Below, in pieces: positions 17,041 to 27,600 of a stretch of DNA of 64,000 bases; within the stretch, counting starts at the first letter, position 1; the number at the start of each line of letters is the position of its first letter. The notes beneath the pieces were generated by a model, which saw only the letters and a list, made by a program, of their open reading frames with translations, made no database searches and was not told the DNA's origin. Source of the stretch: an uncultured Corynebacterium sp. (GTDB lineage: Bacteria > Actinomycetota > Actinomycetes > Mycobacteriales > Mycobacteriaceae); the NCBI GenBank assembly GCA_946223355.1, contig CAMIPB010000012.1:1-64000 (forward strand). The letters run 5' to 3'. The position numbers were made by a program, and so were the translations under genes.

Positions 17041-18129
17041 GTGAATAGCCAACAATTCCGCGGCGAACGTCGCCTGCTCAGCGATGCCACTACGCTGCGT
17101 TGGACACCCGGAATTGGCATATATCAGCGCAGTCCCACCACAATCAGCTTTGGGGCTGACACCCACACAGCGCCAGTCATTGAAATCGATGATGCTGCTC
17201 GTGTCTTGCGCGTTCTCCGTCGGTTCCACCAAGCAACGGCACGCGCGCAGATAATTGCGCAGCTGGCAGCAGTAGGTGGTGCTTCTGCGGAGTCTGCGGG
17301 AATGGGGCAACACGCGGCTCGCAGTCTGGTAGATGAGCTGATAAGCGCTGGGCTGCTGAATCCGTGTACTCGTTCTGAGCCAGAACCAATCCCCCTCATC
17401 ATCTTGGGAACAGGAGATTTGGCGGAAGCTATCACCCAGCTTGCCCAACGCGCTCAATTTACCGTGTATCGGCCACATCCAGGTATGTACGTCCCGCAGT
17501 TTTTGGCAGAGCTTCCTGCGGAAATCTTTGTCATCGCCGCTGACATGATGGGTGAATCCGGTCCACTGGCCCGGTGGCTTCTGCCCCGTCACTCCAGTTG
17601 TCTGCCCGTAAGCTTGCTGGACAATTTTGGCCTCATCGGCCCGCTTCGCCACAACGGTGTTGGACCGTGTCTGTTGTGTTTTGCGCTTACGCAGGCAGAT
17701 GCCGAACCCCACTGGCATAACGTCATCTCCCACACCTCGCGGCCGTATGCACGCCAGATTACGCGCGACGCTGCGTTGGTCACCGCCACAGCGGCACGCG
17801 CGGTAGCTTTGCTTCGACTACTTCACGGGCATGAGCCCCCGCTTCAGCCGCGTGTCATCAGTGCCGGGGCTTCACACTCAAACTCGCTAACTGCTGTGCC
17901 AGGGATGCTCTTCACTGTTGACCCCTACGCCTTCGACGCCGCGTGTCATTTGCGGGTTATAGAGCCTCACCCGCGCTGTCCACACTGCTTTGAAAGCTCA
18001 TCACCTGGACAAACTCTGCTCCTCAACGCCAGAGGTGACTCAAGCGAATCTGAATTAGACAAACGCAAACGCAGTGTTAGGAAGGCCAGCTACAGGTTTG
18101 CACGCACGATTAGTTCGCTGAGCGAATAA
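17041..18129 (+). CDS. Orphan E1-like / leader-binding-like protein (Rv3196 type)
   Basis: About 362 residues, resembling the actinobacterial proteins at the Rv3196 position and the E1-like part of cyclodehydratase systems (ThiF/TOMM type). Seen: an N-terminal domain resembling a winged-helix or peptide-clamp fold (about 1-110), a Rossmann-like segment PLIILGTGDLAEAI, then GPCLLCFAL and a later CPHC, which could form a four-Cys zinc site as in E1-like proteins. No YcaO or precursor peptide is nearby. The start is uncertain: GTG 17041 has GGGGG just upstream, GTG 17029 is also possible. The family call is by pattern recognition only. Confidence 0.6.
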   Translation: MNSQQFRGERRLLSDATTLRWTPGIGIYQRSPTTISFGADTHTAPVIEIDDAARVLRVLRRFHQATARAQIIAQLAAVGGASAESAGMGQHAARSLVDELISAGLLNPCTRSEPEPIPLIILGTGDLAEAITQLAQRAQFTVYRPHPGMYVPQFLAELPAEIFVIAADMMGESGPLARWLLPRHSSCLPVSLLDNFGLIGPLRHNGVGPCLLCFALTQADAEPHWHNVISHTSRPYARQITRDAALVTATAARAVALLRLLHGHEPPLQPRVISAGASHSNSLTAVPGMLFTVDPYAFDAACHLRVIEPHPRCPHCFESSSPGQTLLLNARGDSSESELDKRKRSVRKASYRFARTISSLSE

Positions 18130-20152
18130 TACCCAAGACATCCCTGCCGTAGTCCGCGAGTTTGGTGCGACCAACCCCAGAGACGTCGAGAAGCTCTGAT
18201 TCGTCCACCGGACGCGCCTCCGCGATGGCAAGCAATACGGCGTCAGAAAACACCATGTATGGCTTGATATCCCTTTCTTTAGCCACCTGCCGGCGCCACA
18301 CACGCAAAGCCTGAAACAGGTCTTCATCAACCCCGCCGTCGCAATCTTCATGGCGGCCCAAGACCTTTTCCTTCGAATTATGCAGCGGAGAAGAACACAC
18401 CCTGCACATCCGCGGCCGTCGAGTGCGATCCGCAACGTGTTCCGTCGCAGCTTCTGGGATGATGCCATCCAAAAACCTCGTGCGTTCCTTATTGGGGCGA
18501 GCACCCGGCATCTTCGCTAGCGGCCACGACAAATGAAGATGCACCCGAGCTCGAGTGACCCCCACATAGAAAAGGCGACGTTCTTCCTCCACCTGCGCCT
18601 CACCTGCTTTGATGGCATGGCTAATAGGAAGCATTTTCTCCGTCAGGCCCACCAGGAAAACTGCATCCCACTCCAAACCTTTTGCTGCGTGCAGCGTGGC
18701 CAAAGTGACGCCTTCCATCTGGGGCGCCTGCTTGTTGTCGGCGCGTTGACGCAGATCATTCAGCACACCGACCATGTCGATACCCGGGCGCTTTGCAACG
18801 ATGGAATCCACCAAATCCGCAAATGCATTCAGCGCTTGCCAACGCTCACGAGCTTGGGCACCTTGCGGCTCAGCAGCGGATAGCCCCAGACCTGCCAAAA
18901 CCTGACGAGTTATGTCCTGAGGCGGTCCTTCAACTCCTTGGTTAGTGGCGCGCACCAACGCAGAAATGGCTTCTTTAATATCCGAGCGCTCAAAGAAGCC
19001 ATCGCCGCCTCGTACCTGGTAAATCACACCGGCATCTGCCAGCGCTTGTTCCAGGATCTGCGACTGCACGTTAGCGCGGTACAAAACAGCAATCTCAGAC
19101 GCCAAGACCCCAGAGTTCAAAAGATCAAGGATCTTGCCCGCAACTGCCCGTGCCTCTGCTTCCTCATCGGGATACGGGACAAATGTGGGCTCAGGGCCAG
19201 CAGGACGCATACCCTCGAGTTCAAGACGGCTACCATTCATCCGGTCTTTTGCCTTGTCGATGACATTATTAGCCAGCCGGGTAATCTGCGGCGTTGACCG
19301 GTAATCTCGCTGCAGTTTCACCACAGTAGCGTCGGTGAAACGACGAGAGAAGTTCAGCAAAAACGATGGCGAAGCACCGGTAAACGAATAAATCGTCTGA
19401 TTCGCATCGCCCACCACTGTGAGATCATCTCGCTCACCCAGCCATGCCTCAAGTACCCGTTGCTGGAGAGGAGTGACGTCTTGGTACTCATCCACCACAA
19501 AAGTGCGGTACTGGGCCCGGAACTGACGGGCAACATTGGGTGCATTTTCCAAACACGCAGCGACGTGCACGAGAAGATCGTCGAAGTCCAGCATGATGAC
19601 GTCACCATCGTTTTTGATCTGCTCGTACTGCCGGAAAACATCCGCGACCTTGTCCGCTGCTATAGGCGGGGTACGTTTGAGTTTTTCAGCTGCTCGCGGG
19701 TAATCATCCGCCGTCACCAACGAGGCTTTCGCCCACTCAATTTCACTGGCCAGGTCCCGAATATTCTCCTTGGAGGTATCCACTCCCATGTTTCGAGCAG
19801 CACGCGCCACCATCGAAAATTTATTGGGCATCAACTGCCACTCTTGTGAGCCGTAAACCTGGGGCCAAAAGAACTTCAATTGCCGCAATGCCGCACTGTG
19901 GAACGTATGTGCTTGGACGCCCATCACATTCATGGACAACAAACGATCCCGCATTTCCCCAGCGGCACGGTTGGTAAATGTCACTGCTAAAACACGATTG
20001 GGTACCACCAAGCCTTGGTCAATCATGTGTGCAATGCGGTATGTGATGGTGCGGGTCTTGCCTGTACCAGCGCCTGCCAAAATACAGACCGGACCGCGCG
20101 GGGCAGTAGCCGCCACTCGCTGGTCCGGATCTAGTTGCTCGAGGTCAATCAC
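18110..20152 (-). CDS. uvrD2: ATP-dependent DNA helicase UvrD2
   Basis: An SF1A 3'-5' helicase of 680 residues. Visible motifs: Walker A GAGTGKTRTITYRI, motif II VVDEYQDVTPLQ, GDANQTIYSFTGA (motif III), VTLATHAAKGLEWDAV region and VGVTRARVHLHL (motif VI). After the motor there is a tetracysteine zinc site (CRVC and a later HEDC segment) and a C-terminal HRDC domain (about 600-680, ELLDVSGVGRTKLADYG), the layout of mycobacterial UvrD2. It is the last gene of the minus-strand operon, 6 bases after the K+ channel gene. Confidence 0.95.
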   Translation of the reverse strand: MIDLEQLDPDQRVAATAPRGPVCILAGAGTGKTRTITYRIAHMIDQGLVVPNRVLAVTFTNRAAGEMRDRLLSMNVMGVQAHTFHSAALRQLKFFWPQVYGSQEWQLMPNKFSMVARAARNMGVDTSKENIRDLASEIEWAKASLVTADDYPRAAEKLKRTPPIAADKVADVFRQYEQIKNDGDVIMLDFDDLLVHVAACLENAPNVARQFRAQYRTFVVDEYQDVTPLQQRVLEAWLGERDDLTVVGDANQTIYSFTGASPSFLLNFSRRFTDATVVKLQRDYRSTPQITRLANNVIDKAKDRMNGSRLELEGMRPAGPEPTFVPYPDEEAEARAVAGKILDLLNSGVLASEIAVLYRANVQSQILEQALADAGVIYQVRGGDGFFERSDIKEAISALVRATNQGVEGPPQDITRQVLAGLGLSAAEPQGAQARERWQALNAFADLVDSIVAKRPGIDMVGVLNDLRQRADNKQAPQMEGVTLATLHAAKGLEWDAVFLVGLTEKMLPISHAIKAGEAQVEEERRLFYVGVTRARVHLHLSWPLAKMPGARPNKERTRFLDGIIPEAATEHVADRTRRPRMCRVCSSPLHNSKEKVLGRHEDCDGGVDEDLFQALRVWRRQVAKERDIKPYMVFSDAVLLAIAEARPVDESELLDVSGVGRTKLADYGRDVLGIIRSAN

Positions 20153-20158
20153 GGGTAT

Positions 20159-21271
20159 TTAGTCTTCTTCGTTCGACTGCTCGACAGCGTCTTCTGTTAC
20201 GTGCTTGATATACAACAGGTGATCACCTGGTTTGAGAGAACATGCTTCAGCGGTATCCACGCGGAATAGCTCACCGTTACGAAGAACAGCCAGGACGATA
20301 TCTTTGAGGTGACGCGGGTTGGAGCCAACTTCAAACTCCTTGACCGCGCGCTCGGCGACAGAAAAGCCTTCGTTTGGAGACAGCAAGTCCTCCATCATGC
20401 CCACCACCGTTGGGGTTACTGTGGCAAGACCCAACAAGCGGCCTGCTGTTTCCGCGGACGTTACCACGGAATCTGCACCAGACTGTAGCAAAAGGTGCCT
20501 ATTTTCAGACTCTCGCACCGAAGCCACAACCTTGGCTTTAGGTGCAAGCTCGCGCACAGACAGTGTGACCAACACGGCGGTGTCATCTGTGGACGGAGTC
20601 ACCACGACGGATGCCGCACGAGCAACACCCGCAATCTTCAAAACGTCCTGCTTAGCGCCGGAGCCATAAACAGTAACAAGCCCCTTGTGCTCGGCATTAG
20701 CGAGCGCAGCACGGTTGGTGTCAACAACGGCGATCTGCGATGCTGGAACGCCATCTGCGAGCAGTGCAGAAACAGCACCAGCGCCCTTGGTGCCGTAGCC
20801 AATAACGACGGTGTGGTTGCGCACGGTTTTCCTCCAGTGCTGAATTTGGAAGGTTTTACGGGACTTCTCGGTCAGGACACTCAGTGTGGTACCAACCAAG
20901 ATGACCAGGAAGGCCAAGCGAGCAGGTGTAATAAGGATAACGTTCAAAAAACGCGCCCACGGTGTAACCGGGGTAATGTCACCGTAACCCGTGGTAGACA
21001 ACGACACCGTGGAATAATACACCGCGTCTAGAAACGTCAGCGGTTCTGAATATGCATCCGAGTCTAGGAAAACAACGACTGCCACAAACAGAATGAGACC
21101 AAGAGCCCACGCTAGACGATTCAGAATCAAACGCCACGGCGAAGGTTCGACTGACTGCGGCATATTAATGACATCAATCAGTGCGTGATCCGGCAAGGAC
21201 GACAGCTCGACATGAGGACGAAATCTGTCCTTAAGTTTGTCACGCATGATGTCTCTTTTACCTCTTGCCAC
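20159..21271 (-). CDS. Two-helix potassium channel with RCK (TrkA-N/TrkA-C) domain
   Basis: A 370-residue K+ channel resembling C. glutamicum CglK. Helix 1 (about residues 50-70), the pore with filter TTGYGD, helix 2 (about 106-128), then an RCK domain: NAD-binding VVIGYGTKGAG, AVVDTNRAALA, VTVYGSGAKQDVL, and a TrkA-C domain (about 280-355). The GTG start at 21271 has AAGGAGG 6 bases upstream. An internal GTG at 20824 with its own GGAGG precedes the RCK domain (separate entry). It lies between adnB and uvrD2 in the same operon, as at the mycobacterial locus. Confidence 0.93.
   Translation of the reverse strand: MARGKRDIMRDKLKDRFRPHVELSSLPDHALIDVINMPQSVEPSPWRLILNRLAWALGLILFVAVVVFLDSDAYSEPLTFLDAVYYSTVSLSTTGYGDITPVTPWARFLNVILITPARLAFLVILVGTTLSVLTEKSRKTFQIQHWRKTVRNHTVVIGYGTKGAGAVSALLADGVPASQIAVVDTNRAALANAEHKGLVTVYGSGAKQDVLKIAGVARAASVVVTPSTDDTAVLVTLSVRELAPKAKVVASVRESENRHLLLQSGADSVVTSAETAGRLLGLATVTPTVVGMMEDLLSPNEGFSVAERAVKEFEVGSNPRHLKDIVLAVLRNGELFRVDTAEACSLKPGDHLLYIKHVTEDAVEQSNEED
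20822..20835 (-). promoter_or_regulatory. Internal ribosome binding site and GTG start for a free RCK subunit
   Basis: Inside the channel gene, GGAGG (20835-20831) lies 6 bases before an in-frame GTG (20824-20822) that would start V-R-N-H-T-V-V-I-G-Y-G, exactly at the RCK boundary. Translation from it would give a soluble 221-residue RCK protein ending at 20159. MthK makes its free RCK domain from such an internal start; use of this site here is inferred. Confidence 0.6.
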
Positions 21272-21354
21272 AGGTCACCTCCTTATTGCTGCTCTTCAAC
21301 TGACATGTTGAAGCTAAAATCTGGGTTCGACGGGAAATCCTATCCGCTCCATGC

Positions 21355-24300
21355 TCAATTTGCCGATTCAGCGTCTTCGATGGCGCTATTGAGCAGGGCT
21401 GACAGTTCATCTGCTCCCCCAAATGTGTCTGAGAAATACGTTTCATTGGAGCTGATGTAGTGGAAAGCCGCCTTAACCGGTCGGTCATCTGGAGAAACCC
21501 TCCGCCATCCTTCTGCGTACACCGCCAGCTGTAATCGAGCGGCTTTCATCTCACTGGCCTGCGGCTTGCGGCCTGTCTTCCAATCCACAACGAGCCAATG
21601 ATCACCTTCATCAAAGACTGCATCCATCCTTCCGCGCAACACTGTGGAATCGATATTGTATTCAAAGGCCTGCTCCACGTATTCAGGGCTGCGATCCGCC
21701 CATTGGCTTTCCAAGAATCGAGCCTTGAGGTTTTCTAGCTCTTCCGCAGTAATTTCTTCCTCAAACCCTGGAAGCTCATCTTCTGCGAGCAAAGGACGCA
21801 TAGCAAAACGCTCCTCGAGCCAGGAGTGAAATGCGGTACCACGCTTGGCGTAGCGATTAGGTTTGAACGGTACCGGGCGTCGACGTCGACGTGCGAACTC
21901 ATCTGGGTCTCGTGCCAAAGCCACCATGTCGCTCGCAGTCATTTCCTTCGGCTGCTCCACTTCCACGACGGGGGTTTCCAGTGCGCGGTATTCCTCGATG
22001 AGTGCGTTAGCTTCCACTTCCCAGAAGTCATAGGTTTCCCCGGCAGTCCGCTCCGGCAACTGCTGCATTGCTTTACGCACTGCATCTGCTCCTGCTTTCA
22101 CCGCGACAGGAACATGAAGTTGTGGAAATAGTCCGGATTCTTCTGGTTTCTCCTCTAGCGCACCTGCGTTGTCAGAGGTCGTTTGAGAGTTCTTTTTGTC
22201 CTCGTCGTCAGCGACGTCGACATCCCAGGTGTGGACGCATTCTGGGGCTGCTTGCGCCATCGCAGCAAAATGCTCGTACGGTTCCGGGTTAGATTCCCCG
22301 GCAGACGCGGTGACCACTAGCTCCTTTGCTGCTCGAGTCAACGCAACATAAAACAGGCGCTCTGACTCAGCAGCAACATCAGCGCGGCGCTCATCGGTGT
22401 ATGCCTTTCCAAGTCCGGAGAGTTTAGACCTGTTTTCAGCTTCCTCAGTAATGGTGCACTCTTCATCCACAAGCAATTGTGGGTTGGTGAGGAAGGTATT
22501 CACCTTGGCCTTGTGGGTTCCTGCATGTTGATGGATAACACAGACGGTATCCCATTCCAGGCCCTTGGAGCTGTGGATAGTAGAAAGCTGTACAGCACCT
22601 TTCTTGGGAGCAACCGCAGTTTTGTCCAAGCCCCGGTCATAGTCTTCCGCGAGATTAAAAAAGTCCAACAAACTATCCAAAGAGCCTGACCCAAAATCAG
22701 CCACAATATCCATGAAGCGATCCAGCTGTGCAGACCCATGTGCCTCACCGCGGGCGAGAACTTCTGTCCTGATGCCAAACATCGAATCAATGTCTGCAAA
22801 TACATCCACGTATGACTTATGCAGGCTATAGGAACGCAGGTGCCGCAGGCGTGCTGCAAGATCGTGTAAACGTTCTAGCCCCTCAGCGCTATAGCGTTCG
22901 TGCTCTCCAAGATCAGCAACTGCATCTGCCAATCCGAAAACCATGTCTGGACGACGTTGTAGGATTTCCGCAATCTGGCTACGCATCCTTGCTACTGGTT
23001 CTTTCGCCACGTCTTCTTCGGTTTTCTGGGCTTCACCTGTAAGGTTGCGGACCCGCCGTAAGAGCACTTCCAAGTCTGCAACAGACAAGCCAACCATTGG
23101 GCCGGAAAGCACTCGTAACGCCGCCGACGAAGCCTGTGGACGAACCAACATCGTGGCTAAAGAGAGTATGTCTCGAACCTCTGGAACGTTGATAAGACCT
23201 GCCAAGTTTGTAATTTCATACGGCACTCCTCGCTCGGCGAGCGCAGCAGCGATTCCGGGGACAAACTTTGACTTCCGGCATAAAACGGCAGCAGATAGCT
23301 CACTGCCCTGCTCTGCATAGCGCTGCGCGAGTGTTGACGCAACGAAATCAAGTTCTTGCTGCGCATCTGAAAAATACCCTAAGCGCACAGTTCCGGAACC
23401 TGCATTGTCCCGTGGCTCAAGGGGTGCCACCGGGCGATCGTCGCCAGTACCCAACACCGCATCGCTGACCACGTTGGCCATGCGCAAAACATCACCTGGG
23501 TTGCGCCACGAGGTGGTGAGCTGGCGGCGAAATGCCGGAGAACCATCTGCCTGCGGGAAATCAGAAACGAAGGCATGCAGGTTTTCTTCTGTTGCTCCAC
23601 GCCAGCCGTAGATTGCCTGCATTGGATCACCAACGGCTGTAACCGTGAGACGGCGCTCTGGGTCTTCTTGCCCCATGCCGCCACCGAAAAGACTACGCAG
23701 CAGTATGCGCTGTGGATGTGAGGTGTCCTGATATTCGTCCAGCATGACCACGCGATAACGCGAGCGCTGTGAAGCCCCAACAGTTGTGTGTTCCTTGGCC
23801 ATTCGCGCTGCAAGCGACATCTGCTCAGCAAATGTCGTCGCGTTGTCTCTGCGGAGCCGGCGTTTAACTTCCGCAGCAACAGGCAGCAACTCCTTGCGAA
23901 CTGTGTTGGTATCGAGCCACTTTTGAACGGTTTGTGCGAAGTAGTCCTCAGGCTTCTTACCGGCCACAGGCACGTCATACATATTCTTTTCAAAGATGTC
24001 TGCCTGTTCAAAGACTTCATCCATGTGCATCAAGTTGCTATCAATCTCCCCCAACAACGTGATGACTTTTTCCACTGTGTCATCCACCTTGGTCGCGGAA
24101 GAAAGTTCACCGGTATAGTCCGTGACCACTTCATGGACCAGAGCATGCATTTGGGCTTTAGTGAGTTGGTTAGTGGATGGCTCAGTTGGCACGAGCAAAC
24201 CGTATTCCCGGATGAGCTCGCCCGCATAAGCGTCATACGTTGTCACATGCGGGACAATATTTTCTAGTGTGCGTGCGATTTCTCCAGTTGGATCAATATC

Positions 24301-24606
24301 CCGTAGCTTTGGGGACTGTGCCAGGGTTGCCAGGCGGGTACGGATACGCTGGTTGAGCTCCTGTGCAGCCTTGCGGGTAAAGGTAAGCCCAAGGACTTCT
24401 TCCGGGCGCGCATAGCCATTGGCAACAAGCCACACAACGCGTGCGGCCATCGTCTCAGTCTTACCCGCACCAGCGCCCGCAACGACAAGCATGGGGCCAG
24501 GATCGGCGCCGATAATGTCTGCCTGTTGCTCCGTAGGTCTGTGCTCTTGCTGGAGCACCTTGGACAGCAAAACCGGATTAATAGTAGGGGCTGGTTGATT
24601 AGTCAT
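21355..24606 (-). CDS. adnB: AdnB-like helicase-nuclease subunit
   Basis: A 1083-residue UvrD-type motor fused to a C-terminal RecB-family nuclease, by position and architecture the AdnB subunit of the mycobacterial-type end-resecting machine. The motor is intact: Walker A GAGAGKTETM, motif II VVMLDEYQDTSHPQ, motif III GDPMQAIYGWRGA, STIHSSKGLEWDTV and FYVALTRAAKELVV. The nuclease (about 890-1040) has GRMDAVFDEG, VVDWKTGRKP and QLAVYAEG. It overlaps the end of adnA by 8 bases, so the subunits are probably translationally coupled. Confidence 0.92.
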   Translation of the reverse strand: MTNQPAPTINPVLLSKVLQQEHRPTEQQADIIGADPGPMLVVAGAGAGKTETMAARVVWLVANGYARPEEVLGLTFTRKAAQELNQRIRTRLATLAQSPKLRDIDPTGEIARTLENIVPHVTTYDAYAGELIREYGLLVPTEPSTNQLTKAQMHALVHEVVTDYTGELSSATKVDDTVEKVITLLGEIDSNLMHMDEVFEQADIFEKNMYDVPVAGKKPEDYFAQTVQKWLDTNTVRKELLPVAAEVKRRLRRDNATTFAEQMSLAARMAKEHTTVGASQRSRYRVVMLDEYQDTSHPQRILLRSLFGGGMGQEDPERRLTVTAVGDPMQAIYGWRGATEENLHAFVSDFPQADGSPAFRRQLTTSWRNPGDVLRMANVVSDAVLGTGDDRPVAPLEPRDNAGSGTVRLGYFSDAQQELDFVASTLAQRYAEQGSELSAAVLCRKSKFVPGIAAALAERGVPYEITNLAGLINVPEVRDILSLATMLVRPQASSAALRVLSGPMVGLSVADLEVLLRRVRNLTGEAQKTEEDVAKEPVARMRSQIAEILQRRPDMVFGLADAVADLGEHERYSAEGLERLHDLAARLRHLRSYSLHKSYVDVFADIDSMFGIRTEVLARGEAHGSAQLDRFMDIVADFGSGSLDSLLDFFNLAEDYDRGLDKTAVAPKKGAVQLSTIHSSKGLEWDTVCVIHQHAGTHKAKVNTFLTNPQLLVDEECTITEEAENRSKLSGLGKAYTDERRADVAAESERLFYVALTRAAKELVVTASAGESNPEPYEHFAAMAQAAPECVHTWDVDVADDEDKKNSQTTSDNAGALEEKPEESGLFPQLHVPVAVKAGADAVRKAMQQLPERTAGETYDFWEVEANALIEEYRALETPVVEVEQPKEMTASDMVALARDPDEFARRRRRPVPFKPNRYAKRGTAFHSWLEERFAMRPLLAEDELPGFEEEITAEELENLKARFLESQWADRSPEYVEQAFEYNIDSTVLRGRMDAVFDEGDHWLVVDWKTGRKPQASEMKAARLQLAVYAEGWRRVSPDDRPVKAAFHYISSNETYFSDTFGGADELSALLNSAIEDAESAN

Positions 24607-27600
24607 TTGTTGTCAGCTGTCCTTCTGGTTGTACTGGGCAGGAAGTCTTAAACGAGCAGAAATCGCAGTTCTTGCCCTTGATTGCAATCAGTTGCGGCGA
24701 GCGGGTGTGTTCTAACAAAGCTGGGAGCTGTTGAGCGAATTCGTCCAGCTTCTCGCCATCAAGAGCCACCTGAGTTCGTTCGCCAAGCTTCTTAGTTTTT
24801 GCTCCTGCATACATCAATGTGGCGTCTTCAATGGGGACTCCGTCGCCTTGCACCACAATGACATCCCCGTCCTGGGTAGGAGATTCCGTAATTTGACCGT
24901 GCCGCAGCGCCAGCTGGTAGGCTTTCAGCTGCGGATGATCAATCATGGAATCATTATTGGGCATCTTGTAACCGGTCTTGAGATCTAGAATTCGAATCTT
25001 GTCCCCGACGCGTTGCAACTCATCCGCGCGACCCCTAATACGGATACCATCTGCGACCTCGACGTCAATGCTTACTTCAAATCCCGCGGCTTGCCCATCA
25101 GCGGCATACTTCGCGTGGAAACGTTCGGTGTTATCCAAAATGCGCTCAAACTCAGCGATTTCTCGTGCGCGCTTCCACTGCGGAGTGGTGAGGATTTCCT
25201 CATAAGCTTCTAGGACTTCAGCGCGAGCAAGTTCGCGGTCAACGCCGCGCCCCAAGGCCTCGTAATATACGTGTGCCAAGTTTCCGGTGGGGAGTTTTAT
25301 GTCCTCAGGCTTCTCCTCCGCGGCGTCACTGAGCACAGCCTGCATAGGGCACGTTCCCAGGCTTTCAATCCGCGAGGGTGACAGGCTCGTGCGTCCTGGG
25401 CGCTCTCGCTGTGCTGCGGTCTCACGCGCACTCCACCATTGATCTGGGTCTGCGCCTGGGACTCCGGCTTGCGCCATTCGAGCTAGTTGGCGTGCAGCCT
25501 GCTTTTTATCCACTTCACTGGACTCTGTACTGCACACGATGGCTCTAAGCCGTCCAATGAATGCCGGTGCAGAAAGCAGACGGACAGAAACTTCCTCAGT
25601 GCCAGCGCCATCGACAGAATCCACTGCAGCCGGGTCTTCTAAGTTCACAGTTTGTGGCTCTACGTTCCATAAGCGGGCGGCTTCCTCGATGAAACGTGAT
25701 GGCTCAAGGACATCGTCCCCGTCATCAGTTTCAACGGTAGTCACCACTAGTTTGGTGCGATGGCGGGTACACGCCACGTTGAACAAGCGACGTTCTTCTT
25801 TGAGTCTGTCTGCGGCATGCGAGACTGGAATGTCAGGATCGATGTCATGATCCAGCAAGTCCAGCAGATCTTCCTGGCCAAATAAGGATCCGGTTTCTCC
25901 AAGCGATGGCCAGCTTCCTTCCTGAACACCGGCCACGATGACGGTATCCCATTCGCGTCCTACCGTGCCATGTGCAGTCAAAATGCTTACGGCATCGGGA
26001 GCAGATAAACGCCTATCTCGCACGCCTGTAGGTAGCTCCTGTGACGTGATGTACTCAATTGTGGTTTTCAAACTGTAATCTGCACGGCGCTCGGCCAAGT
26101 CACCAAAGGCATCAAACAAAGTCATGACCGCGTCCAAATCTCGGTCTGCTTGTGAGCCTGTCGCTCCGCCTCGCAGTGCCGCTGTTTGCAAGCGGGTAGA
26201 CAAGTTGGTGGCATCCCAGACAGCCCACAGCACCTGTTCATTTTCCACATCTGCGGCGATGGCTTCACGTCCAGCGGTGAGCACATGGACTGTGCGATTG
26301 AGTACAGCAAACTCACGCTCGGTAAGGACATCCTCTAGTTCCTGGTGAACCCCATCTGGTCGCTCGAGAACTTGCTTGAGCGTGTCCACCGCTCGCTGTT
26401 CAGGAGCCCAGCGGCGCAGCCCGCGCAAAAGACGCCGCAAACTAACAGGATCTGCGCCGCCCACCGGCCCGGTGATGAGCTCATCCAATTCGCTCGAAGT
26501 GAGTTGAGAAATACCTTCATCGACCGCTTTCAAAGCTAACAGCAGGTTAGCCACGATGCGCTGCTCCGCCAACACCACATCCGTGGGGTTAATTGCTACA
26601 GGGACTCCAGCTGCAAGCAACGCCCTACGCATGCGGCCAATCTGCGCCATGTCGCGCACAATCACGGCAATGTCTTTCCATGCCACATGATCAATTAAAT
26701 GCCGGCGGCGTACAACATCCGCTACGTAACTAAGGTGTGCATGCGCACTCGTAGCGATGGTGATTTCGCGAGAGGAATCGGTGCCCCTTCGGGGAGTCTC
26801 CAAACTAATTCTGTTCGAGCTGGCAACCTGCTTACTAAAATCCAGGAAGAAATCTTCATTCGCGCCGCGAAATCCAAAAACAGCCTGTTCCCTATCTCCT
26901 GCCACCACTGCTAACTCTGCGTGCTCAACCAGTACGCGAAGTAGTTGGCCAGACATTGGATCAAGTAGCTGCGCATCGTCCACGATTACCGTGTGCCATC
27001 GCTCCTCCACGAGCGTATCAAGATCTTTTTCCAAGACTAGGTTCAGCAGTTCCGGAGCTGAGTATTGATGAGTGCCTGCCAGGCGCATGGTTTGTTCGTA
27101 TTCCCGCAGGAAGTGACCAGCCGCAACCCACATGGGACGGTCATGTTCTGTTCCCAGTGCGATAAGGCTTTCTGGGCTTTGTTGGCGCTCAACCGCGCGA
27201 AGCAGAAAGTCACGTAATGCACGAGCGAAGCCAACATAACCTAAAGCCGGGCGGATCCACTCGGGCCATATTTGTTGTGATTCTGGTGCGGTTTGTGCAT
27301 GGTGAGCGTGCTGGGTGAGCATGTCACGAAAAGCCGCGTCTTGCTCAGCACCGGTGAGCATACGAATCTCGTCATCCGATTCCATGCGTAACAATGCAAA
27401 GGCCAACGAGTGCACTGATCGCACCAACGTCTCTTTAGACGAATAGCTATCTGCGCCTGCAGCAAGATTAAAACTATTAATGATTTCTCGGCGCAGACGC
27501 GCTCCCGATTCTTTGTCCGGGGACACCACAAGGATTCCGCTGGGGTCAGCTCCTTGGGAAATCTTTTGAACAACGATGTCCGCGACCAACGAGGTAACAC

